A DNA stretch of 11,781 nucleotides, from NCBI GenBank assembly GCA_947625455.1, contig CANQOJ010000055.1, positions 1 through 11,781 on the forward strand, given 5' to 3'. Position numbers and translations under genes: made by a program. The DNA is from an uncultured Clostridia bacterium (GTDB taxonomy: Bacteria > Bacillota > Clostridia > Oscillospirales > Ruminococcaceae). Position 1 is the first letter of the stretch; the number at the start of each line of letters is the position of its first letter. Shown here one piece after another: positions 1-5,572 of the stretch. The notes under the pieces are model-generated. The model was not told the origin of the DNA and did not search any database. It saw only the letters and a list, made by a program, of their open reading frames with translations.

Positions 1-254
1 GCAATTGCCGAAACTATTATCGCGCCCGCCTGGATATGACGCTTTTTTATCGAAATAACGACAATCAGCGTAAGTATCACGAGCGAAAGTCCTATGAAAA
101 CAAGGTTTTCCGGACTTTCGCCCGAAAATATGCCGACAACAAGTCCTAAACCAAGACCTACAAGTCCGACTATGGTAATCAGACGAAACAGCCGCTCCTG
201 AAGTGAATAGCTGTAATTGCCCAGCAAATTTTGGAAAAACTTTTTCAGCTTCAT
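1..254 (-). CDS. Partial membrane protein, probable sensor/signalling protein (N-terminus only)
   Basis: Only the first 84 codons lie in the window; the gene runs off the left edge. The protein starts MKLKKFFQNLLGNYSYSLQ, a short basic cytoplasmic stretch, and then shows two hydrophobic segments at about residues 24-42 (ITIVGLVGLGLGLVVGIF) and 51-67 (LVFIGLSLVILTLIVVI), followed by a basic KKR and another hydrophobic start. This is a multi-span membrane N-terminus. The ATG overlaps the TGA of the upstream hybrid kinase gene (ATGA), with GGCGGGAAG as a likely ribosome binding site inside that gene, so the two are translationally coupled. Being third in an operon after an HD-GYP regulator and a hybrid kinase, it is inferred to be another membrane sensor kinase or diguanylate-cyclase-type protein. 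No catalytic domain is visible, so the class is a guess from context. Confidence 0.75.
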   Translation of the reverse strand, partial: MKLKKFFQNLLGNYSYSLQERLFRLITIVGLVGLGLGLVVGIFSGESPENLVFIGLSLVILTLIVVISIKKRHIQAGAIIVSAI

Positions 255-2995
255 CACTTCCCGCCGCCTTTCAACTGTTCTTCTAGAGCAAGCGTTTTCT
301 CCGCCGCCGCTTCGTATTCAAACTCCTCCACATCATGCTTTATATCGCGGAGCATTGACTTTACGGCTTTGCCGTCATAAACGGTCTTGCCGAGTTCATC
401 TATAAGGTTCTGCGCCTTGTCGGCTTCGTATGTTTCAAAACATCCGCGAAGTTCTTCGAGATAGCCGTGCAGTTCATCAAGGGTTATGCTTGTACCCTCC
501 GGCGCTTCATCTTCCCCGCTTTCCTCTGTTACAACGCCTATTGAACTGCTTATAAGCTTTACCGTCTGGGCATACTCGTCCATAAGCTTATCGTGATTTG
601 CCTTTACATATTCGGCGTTGCTTTCCTTTGCGGCTTCTTCCATGTCCTTTGCGGACTGTGAAAGGCTGTCCGCGCCCATCATCTTTGCCGAACTTTTCAG
701 CGCATGGACCATTATTCTGTAATTAGCGTAATCTTCGTTTTCATATGACTTGTTTATGTCCTTTGCCTTGCCGTCTGCGTCAGTCACAAACTTTCTTAAA
801 AGCTGTATGTAAAACTGCGGATCTTTTCTGCAATAATCGAGCGCCGCCGCGGTATTTATGCCCGCTTCTCTGAGCAAAGTTATCTCGTCCTTTTTGGCGG
901 GCGAATTTTGCTGGCTTTCACTGCCCTCGCTGTTTGCGGTATCTTTTATATCAACAAACTGTATTCTTGACTTAGGCAATACCTTTCGCAATACTCTGTC
1001 AAGTTCATGCGCGTCAACGGGTTTTGACAGGAAATCGTCAAATCCCTCCCGCAAAAACATCTCTCTTGCCCCGCTCACAGCGTTTGCCGTAAACGCGATA
1101 GCCGCCGACATATTCGCGGAATCCGTATGAAGTCTGCGGAGTTGTTTAAGCGTTTCAACGCCGTCCATTTCGGGCATCATATGGTCGATAAACCAGATGT
1201 CGAACTCCTCTTCTTCGCATATAGCGACAGCTTCCATACCGCTTGAAGCTGTCCTTACCGTCATTCTGTAGTCTTTCAGTATGCCCTCGGCAACCATTCT
1301 GTTCATGGGTTCATCATCTATTACAAGCACCTTTACATCGGGGCAGACCATCTGCTTTCCGTGCGGAGAAGCCTGCGACGAATCGGCATTGAGTATATTG
1401 ACCACAGGGAAGCAGTAAAACGGCTTTCTGAGTATCTTTACACGGCTGTTTGCCTTTGCCTTATAGTTTTTATCCGCAACGACAACTACCTGTATCTCGG
1501 AATCAAGGTTTTCAACAAACTCGCTGCTTGCCTCGTATTCCTGCTGTGCCAAAAACAAATGCGTAAGGCGGTACATTGAAACCAGCTTTTCAAGCTCGTC
1601 AATGCTGAACACTCTATGCACCGTAACGTCAAGCCCGCAGGCGATATTTGAAATCATTCTGTCGTAGAATTTGCGCACCTCGGCAACCTCGTATTTTTCG
1701 GGCATCAGATAGCACGCAAGGCACAATTCCGACGGGTTTTCAACTTTCATGCCCGCCGATTCATCAGCGATTTTCTGCGGAATGCTCACCATAACCGTCG
1801 TGCCGTTTCCTACGCTGCTTTCGATTTGAATAAAGCCCTCCATAACCGCAGTCATTCCGTACACAATCGGCAGTCCTAACCCCAAACCGCCCGCGCGGCG
1901 GTCGCGCCCTCTGCTTGACTGATAAAACCTTTCGGTGATTTTAGCAAGGCTTTCCGCGTCCATTCCTATGCCCGTATCCTGCACCTGTATGCACAGATTA
2001 AGACCGTAGGATTTTCTGAGCGCGTATATTCTCACATAAACGCCGCCTTTTTCGGTGAATTTCACGGCGTTGTCGACAAGGTGCTTTATTATCTTCTTTA
2101 TCTTTCTGCTGTCGCCGACAAGCATTGCGGGGATTTTCGCCTCAACGTCGAAAATCAGCTCTATTCCCTCTTTTGTATCGGTCATGCTTCTTTCGGTTAT
2201 AATATCGTTAATAAGCGAAGAAAGCATATAACTGTCCTCGTTTGCGACAATTTTGCCCGTGTCAATCTCGGTATAGTCCAAAATGTCCTCAATCTGCCCG
2301 AAAAGCCTGTAGCCTGCCTTTTGAATTGAGTACAAGTTTTCCCTTTTTCCCGCGTCCTCCTCGTTTTTCAGCATTACCGCGGTAAGTCCCGTAACGGCGT
2401 TTATGGGTGTTCTTAGTTCATGTGAAACATTTGTAAGAAAGTCCTCCGTCCTATGGCTGTCCTCCTCCAGTTTTTCTATTCTTTCATCTACCGCCCTTGC
2501 GGCGTCTCTGCGCCTTTCCCTTATAAGCTTCGCCACATATGCCGAAAGCAATACAAACGCACTCTGCGAAATAAGCGTTACCACTATCGTCGGGGTAACT
2601 TTGAGCGTATTCCATGAAACGAACACAATGTTTGCAATCATGGTCGCAAAATATGCAATAACGGTGAGATTTATAAGTTCATACATCTCCGCCGCAAAAT
2701 ACAGCGCAATAAGCCCGATTATCACCGTATGCAGAGAAAACAAACTTGTCGGTCTTAAGCCGTATATTACAACTCCGTGTATAAGCAGCGCATAGCCTGC
2801 CCACTTTTCAACCGCGGCAGGCACTTTTCTTATGATATGCAGCAGCCAGCAAATGCCGAGTTTTGCTATGAGCTGTACCAACATTCCGTTGTTATTTCCC
2901 GTAATGAGTATTTCCGCGCCTGCTGCAAAAGCCAAGAGCGTATAGCACATCAATACGGTCAAATATGACGCGCGCTTATTTTTCTGTTTATCCAT
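254..2995 (-). CDS. Hybrid sensor histidine kinase with receiver and HPt domains
   Basis: This 913-residue protein is a membrane-anchored phosphorelay kinase. Residues 10-160 hold several hydrophobic segments without a large extracellular domain, followed by a charged coiled linker (about 158-185). HisKA follows, with the phospho-accepting His192 in NVSHELRTP, then HATPase_c with an N box (LVDNAVKFTEKG, about 306-317), G1 (DTGIGM, 340-345) and G2 (GGLGLGLPIV, 369-378). Residues 425-540 resemble a receiver fold but lack a usable Asp. A true receiver follows at about 553-672, with Asp560/Asp561, acceptor Asp604 and Lys658. The HPt domain carries His764 in VHALKSSAKMMG. A further acidic helical module (about 835-913) forms the C-terminus. 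The architecture predicts a His-Asp-His relay that can hand phosphate to a separate regulator. The obvious partner is the HD-GYP response regulator whose stop codon lies 1 nt upstream of this ATG. The input signal cannot be read from the sequence. Confidence 0.95.
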   Translation of the reverse strand: MDKQKNKRASYLTVLMCYTLLAFAAGAEILITGNNNGMLVQLIAKLGICWLLHIIRKVPAAVEKWAGYALLIHGVVIYGLRPTSLFSLHTVIIGLIALYFAAEMYELINLTVIAYFATMIANIVFVSWNTLKVTPTIVVTLISQSAFVLLSAYVAKLIRERRRDAARAVDERIEKLEEDSHRTEDFLTNVSHELRTPINAVTGLTAVMLKNEEDAGKRENLYSIQKAGYRLFGQIEDILDYTEIDTGKIVANEDSYMLSSLINDIITERSMTDTKEGIELIFDVEAKIPAMLVGDSRKIKKIIKHLVDNAVKFTEKGGVYVRIYALRKSYGLNLCIQVQDTGIGMDAESLAKITERFYQSSRGRDRRAGGLGLGLPIVYGMTAVMEGFIQIESSVGNGTTVMVSIPQKIADESAGMKVENPSELCLACYLMPEKYEVAEVRKFYDRMISNIACGLDVTVHRVFSIDELEKLVSMYRLTHLFLAQQEYEASSEFVENLDSEIQVVVVADKNYKAKANSRVKILRKPFYCFPVVNILNADSSQASPHGKQMVCPDVKVLVIDDEPMNRMVAEGILKDYRMTVRTASSGMEAVAICEEEEFDIWFIDHMMPEMDGVETLKQLRRLHTDSANMSAAIAFTANAVSGAREMFLREGFDDFLSKPVDAHELDRVLRKVLPKSRIQFVDIKDTANSEGSESQQNSPAKKDEITLLREAGINTAAALDYCRKDPQFYIQLLRKFVTDADGKAKDINKSYENEDYANYRIMVHALKSSAKMMGADSLSQSAKDMEEAAKESNAEYVKANHDKLMDEYAQTVKLISSSIGVVTEESGEDEAPEGTSITLDELHGYLEELRGCFETYEADKAQNLIDELGKTVYDGKAVKSMLRDIKHDVEEFEYEAAAEKTLALEEQLKGGGK

Positions 2996-2996
2996 G

Positions 2997-4022
2997 TTAC
3001 TTCTCTCTCATATCATAATCCGTGTCCGCGTCTATCATTGCAAGCATAATGTCCGCAAATACGGGATCAAACTGCGTGCCTTTGCCCTTTTCCATTTCCG
3101 CGCGCACCTGAAGTTGAGGTATAACCCCTCTGTACGCTCTTTTTGAACTCATTGCGTCATATGCGTCCGCAACGGCGATAATCCTTGCTTCAACAGGAAT
3201 ATTCTCCCCCGAAAGTCCGTCGGGATAGCCTTTTCCGTCATAACGCTCGTGATGATATTTTGCGCCCGTTACCAAATTCGGAAACTCCTCTATTCTTTCA
3301 AGTATCTTCTCTCCGAGTATGGGGTGGGTTTTGATTATCGCGTATTCCTCGTCGTTAAGCCTTGAGGGTTTGTTTATGATAGCGTCGGGAATGCCGATTT
3401 TTCCTATATCATGCAAAAGACCTATCATGTAAATATCGTCCTGGTCTTTCTTTGAAAATCCCGCAAGCTCGGCAATTCTGCGTGAATACTCCGCAACTCT
3501 CGCTGAATGACCGTTTGTATATGTATCCTTAGCGTCAACTGCGCTCGAAAGCGCCATTACTATCTGAATTGAAAGCTTTTCAAGCTTTTTCTGCTGGTCG
3601 GTTACCTCTTTTGTTTTAACCTCAACTTCATGCGCTAAGTCAGCCTGAAGCCTCGAAAGTTCAACAATATGGTTAATTCTGAGCAATAATATTTCGGGCA
3701 TAAAAGGCTTAGTGATGAAGTCCATTGCGCCTGCCTTTAAGCCCTCGGTTTCGGTTTCGTTATCGTTATCGGCAGTGAGGAAAATGACGGGAATATCCGC
3801 GGTAGACGGCTCGGATTTAATTGCGGAAATTGTTTCAAAACCGTTCATTCCGGGCATATGGACGTCAAGCAATATAAGGTCGGGCTTGTTTGCATGCAGG
3901 AATTTCAGCGCCGACTCTCCCGATTTAACACAGCTTACCCGCATTCCCTCTCCGCTAAGTATGCTGTTTGCCATTGTAAGGTTTGCCGCATCGTCATCTA
4001 CTACAAGTATCCAGTAATTCAT
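2997..4022 (-). CDS. Response regulator with HD-GYP domain (probable c-di-GMP phosphodiesterase)
   Basis: This 341-residue, two-domain protein begins with a receiver domain (about 4-120): Asp9/Asp10 acidic pair, acceptor Asp53 in LLLDVHMPGMNG, the Thr of FLTAD (about 83) and Lys105 in FITKPF. A coiled linker (about 120-150) joins it to an HD-GYP domain (about 155-330) with NGHSARV (His172), the HD pair His204-Asp205 in LLHDIGKIGIPD, HH at 257-258, the GYP signature at 265-267 (YDGKGYPDGLSGENIP) and VADAYDAM. HD-GYP proteins of this RpfG-like layout hydrolyse cyclic di-GMP and act in the cytoplasm, and here phosphorylation of Asp53 should control the activity. It is the first gene of the operon, with a GGGGG ribosome binding site about 11 nt before the ATG. 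The substrate is assigned by family; some HD-GYP proteins act on other cyclic dinucleotides or only as regulators. Confidence 0.95.
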   Translation of the reverse strand: MNYWILVVDDDAANLTMANSILSGEGMRVSCVKSGESALKFLHANKPDLILLDVHMPGMNGFETISAIKSEPSTADIPVIFLTADNDNETETEGLKAGAMDFITKPFMPEILLLRINHIVELSRLQADLAHEVEVKTKEVTDQQKKLEKLSIQIVMALSSAVDAKDTYTNGHSARVAEYSRRIAELAGFSKKDQDDIYMIGLLHDIGKIGIPDAIINKPSRLNDEEYAIIKTHPILGEKILERIEEFPNLVTGAKYHHERYDGKGYPDGLSGENIPVEARIIAVADAYDAMSSKRAYRGVIPQLQVRAEMEKGKGTQFDPVFADIMLAMIDADTDYDMREK

Positions 4023-4080
4023 TATTCGCCAATCCCCCTTTCCCTTAATTTCCTAAAATAAAAAATAAAAACACATCTTA

Positions 4081-4109
4081 ATTATACTATGAATTACCGA
4101 ATTTGTCAA
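4081..4109 (-). promoter_or_regulatory. Perfect-consensus sigma-A promoter of the HD-GYP/kinase operon
   Basis: On the minus strand TTGACA (4104-4109) and TATAAT (4081-4086) are separated by exactly 17 nt, matching the housekeeping consensus at all twelve positions. An A/T-only stretch just upstream (4110-4130) could serve as an UP element. The predicted transcript starts near 4073, leaving a leader of about 50 nt before the response-regulator ATG at 4022. This predicts strong basal transcription unless a factor represses it. No clear operator palindrome is visible at the promoter itself. Confidence 0.88.
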
Positions 4110-4130
4110 TATATATAGATAAAAAATATA

Positions 4131-4239
4131 CTCAGACTGTCGATAAAGCCCCATCTGCGTTGTCAGCGGCACTGCGGCAGGCACAAAGCCTAGCCGCAGC
4201 ACCGCTTCCTCGCATCTGGGGCTTTCTCGGCAGTCTGAG
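4131..4239. repeat. 109-bp imperfect palindromic element, possible terminator
   Basis: The ends CTCAGACTG and CAGTCTGAG are exact inverted copies, and most of the interior pairs too: AAAGCCCCA with TGGGGCTTT, TGCG with CGCA, and an inner GCGGCACTGCGGC with GCCGCAGCACCGC (two mismatches), closing on AGGC-ACAAA-GCCT. The whole unit folds into one long hairpin. It lies about 30 nt behind the stop codon of the SLOG-like gene and just upstream of the operon promoter at 4081-4109, so it could insulate the two units. It carries no credible ORF and looks like a small interspersed palindromic repeat rather than a plain terminator. No second copy is in this window. Confidence 0.75.
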
Positions 4240-4267
4240 ACTTGCCTTTATACGGTCTGTTTGGTCG

Positions 4268-4699
4268 CTATTCTGCAAGATTTATTATTGTTTTTCCTTT
4301 ATTCCTTGCCTTTTCAGTAAAAGTATAAGCCCCGCCCCAGTCGTGAGTTATATAGCAAATGACAGTATCGCATTGTTCAATCATGTAGTTGTTTCTGAAT
4401 TTTATTGCGAAACGTTTAGGCGTAAACTCGATATTTTCGGGCACAACCGTGGGCAATTCATACCGTGAATACTCGTCAGCCTCGGTTTTTATGTAGGCAA
4501 GGACAATCTGACAGTCAATATTCGGATAACGTTTTTTTGCCTGCACAAGCACGTTTTGCGCCATTCTGTCAAATTTACCGTGAGTACCCACCAGAAACGT
4601 TATATCCCCGTTTTCCTCAATCAACCTCTCAACCGTCTGTTCAATAAGCGGTTTTACTTTGTCGGGCGTATCCTTGTGACCAAAAAATGTTACTACCAT
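4268..4699 (-). CDS. Small SLOG-like (Rossmann-fold) protein of unknown function
   Basis: This 143-residue soluble protein has an N-terminal beta strand leading into FFGHKDTP (5-12), a second glycine motif VGTHGKFD (37-44), a RNNYMIEQCDTVICYI stretch (102-117) and a closing WGGAYTFTEKARNKGKTIINLAE segment (121-143). This order (GH motif, NxxMIxxCD, then a Gly-Gly motif followed by Glu-Lys-Ala) resembles the SLOG superfamily (YpsA/DUF1273, DprA, LOG relatives), which binds nucleotides or nucleotide-derived ligands. Small proteins of this kind are common and mostly uncharacterised in Clostridia. A strong GGAGG (4707-4711 on the plus strand, as CCTCC) precedes the ATG by 7 nt. It is divergent from a Cro/C1-type regulator whose promoter overlaps its own. 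The ligand and role are unknown; the family assignment rests on motif pattern alone. Confidence 0.85.
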   Translation of the reverse strand: MVVTFFGHKDTPDKVKPLIEQTVERLIEENGDITFLVGTHGKFDRMAQNVLVQAKKRYPNIDCQIVLAYIKTEADEYSRYELPTVVPENIEFTPKRFAIKFRNNYMIEQCDTVICYITHDWGGAYTFTEKARNKGKTIINLAE

Positions 4700-4760
4700 T
4701 AGAAAACCTCCATTTTATTACTATTTATAAAGTAGTATTTATTCATAGTTACTCAATACA

Positions 4761-4790
4761 ATAGTATCATATTTATATGTATCTTGTCAA
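4761..4790 (-). promoter_or_regulatory. Promoter of the SLOG-like gene
   Basis: On the minus strand TTGACA (4785-4790) is followed after 18 nt by TACTAT (4761-4766), preceded by TG to give an extended -10 (TGATACTAT). Transcription would start near 4753, giving a leader of about 50 nt that contains the GGAGG site. The -35 box overlaps the -35 of the opposing promoter. Confidence 0.65.
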
Positions 4791-4812
4791 TAGTAAACTA
4801 TAAAGATAGAAT
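4784..4812 (+). promoter_or_regulatory. Possible promoter of the Cro/C1-type regulator, overlapping the divergent promoter
   Basis: TTGTCA (4784-4789) and TAGAAT (4807-4812) are spaced by 17 nt, each one base from consensus. The start point would be near 4819, leaving only about 10 nt before the ATG at 4830, with the ribosome binding site at the extreme 5' end. An inverted repeat ATAGT-AA-ACTAT (4790-4801) fills the spacer and is a plausible operator for the regulator itself. The short leader is the main reason for doubt. Confidence 0.45.
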
Positions 4813-4829
4813 GTAAATGGGTGATTTTA

Positions 4830-5075
4830 ATGGACAATTCGGTTGTTCTTTTAACGATAAAAGATTACGGCAAGGTAGATATTTGCCTTAAAGAGATACT
4901 TGACTCAAGAGGGATAACGAGGTATCATGTTGCCAAAGCGTCAAACACCCGCTTTGAGGTTATCAACAAGTGGTATGAAAACAAGGTTGAAAAGCTTGAT
5001 TTGGATGTTCTTGCCAGAATTTGCTATGTCCTCAACTGCGTGCCAAGCGACATTATCAAGTACAACAACAACTGA
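4830..5075 (+). CDS. Small Cro/C1-type (XRE) HTH regulator
   Basis: I chose the ATG at 4830 (81 residues), because GGGTGA at 4819-4824 sits 5 nt upstream as a ribosome binding site; an in-frame GTG at 4821 lies inside that site. The protein is a single DNA-binding domain: LKEILDSRGITRYHVAKASNTRFEVINKWYE carries the helix-turn-helix (about residues 16-48), and LDLDVLARICYVLNCVPSDIIKY forms the closing helices of YozG-like XRE proteins. There is no sensor domain. It faces away from the SLOG-like gene, with shared promoter DNA containing repeated ATAGT half-sites, so local autorepression and control of the neighbour are likely but inferred. The small size and two-gene arrangement also resemble accessory or defence-type modules. 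Confidence 0.85.
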   Translation: MDNSVVLLTIKDYGKVDICLKEILDSRGITRYHVAKASNTRFEVINKWYENKVEKLDLDVLARICYVLNCVPSDIIKYNNN

Positions 5076-5108
5076 CATAACATTACCGTTTTGACTATAT
5101 AAAACTTT

Positions 5109-5131
5109 CCGAGGATATGGACTACCCTCGG
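5109..5131 (+). terminator. Short hairpin behind the XRE gene
   Basis: CCGAGG (5109-5114) pairs with CCTCGG (5126-5131) across an 11-nt loop, about 33 nt behind the stop codon. No T-run follows, so termination is only possible, not shown. Confidence 0.3.
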
Positions 5132-5149
5132 TTGCGGCGTGCGGGAAAC

Positions 5150-5183
5150 ACAGTATACAGTTGAAAGTGGACAGTATTCAGTT
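5150..5183. repeat. Two 13-bp direct repeats, ACAGTATwCAGTT
   Basis: ACAGTATACAGTT (5150-5162) and ACAGTATTCAGTT (5171-5183) differ at one base and start 21 bp apart, about two helical turns. The surrounding 5076-5227 stretch shows no ORF with a ribosome binding site. Function is unknown; it may be the remnant of another repeat. Confidence 0.5.
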
Positions 5184-5227
5184 AATGTGCCGCTTCGCGG
5201 ATTATTTAGATTGTGTTCATATTAAAA

Positions 5228-5257
5228 GAGCGTAAACCCCTCGACAGGTTTGCGCTC
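5228..5257 (-). terminator. Hairpin terminator, stronger on the minus strand
   Basis: GAGCGTAAACC (5228-5238) pairs with GGTTTGCGCTC (5247-5257) with one G-T pair and an 8-nt loop. Read on the minus strand the stem is followed by TTTTAAT, a short U-tract; on the plus strand by CTTTCCTCC. It could stop transcription coming from the insertion sequence or from composite repeat A toward the XRE gene. Confidence 0.55.
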
Positions 5258-5273
5258 CTTTCCTCCCAAATCC

Positions 5274-5572
5274 GCCCCGCGGCGGCGAAACAAGGCTAAA
5301 GCCTTAAGTCTGTTTCTTCCAAAGGCTAGAAGCTTTTAGCGAACAGAACTTGTGTTTATCATTTGTAGTTCTTAACTGACAGAACTTGCGCTGTCAGCCT
5401 TTGGAAGAAACAGACTCACTGCGTAAGCAGTGGTTTCGCCGCCGCGGGGCGGGCGCTTCGTTATCGAACGTTGTTTTCTTTTATGCGCTAAAGAACCCCA
5501 ACGCTATCAGCCGTAATGAAAGTTTTTGAAAAGGGTTCAAGGGGAAAACTTTTTTCAAAAAGTTTTCCCCTT
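5274..5572 (+). repeat. Composite palindromic repeat, copy A
   Basis: The element has three parts. The first is a 177-bp nested palindrome (5274-5450): an 18-bp outer stem GCCCCGCGGCGGCGAAAC (5274-5291, inverted copy 5433-5450), side hairpins AAGGC-TAAA-GCCTT (5292-5305) and CACTGC-GTAA-GCAGTG (5417-5432), a perfect 20-bp inner stem (5308-5327 with 5396-5415) and a 68-nt centre (5328-5395). The centre contains two further small hairpins: AGAACT/AGTTCT and GACAG/CTGTC. The second is a linker (5451-5538) with GCTTCGTTATCGAACGTTG and CTATCAGCCGTAATGAAA. The third is a 34-nt hairpin with 16-bp arms (5539-5572). The same order recurs, inverted, at 9778-10077. The insertion sequence follows immediately at 5573. 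No ORF is supported in it. It is either an interspersed palindromic element or a structured RNA. Confidence 0.85.
5539..5572 (+). repeat. Left 34-bp target-site duplication (palindromic hairpin)
   Basis: The two 16-nt arms, AAGGGGAAAACTTTTT and AAAAAGTTTTCCCCTT, surround TC. The identical 34 bases, in the same orientation, occur at 7124-7157 on the other side of the insertion sequence. Removing 5573-7157 restores a TTGCTA junction that matches copy B near 9775, so this is the original hairpin end of copy A. Confidence 0.85.

Noticed and set aside
4040..4080. Riboswitch or leader RNA in front of the HD-GYP operon
   Set aside because: The predicted leader is only about 50 nt and A/T-rich, with no hairpin of note; no aptamer-like structure can be seen.
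4821..4823. GTG start for the XRE regulator
   Set aside because: The GTG lies within the GGGTGA ribosome binding site for the ATG at 4830, which is the better placed start.
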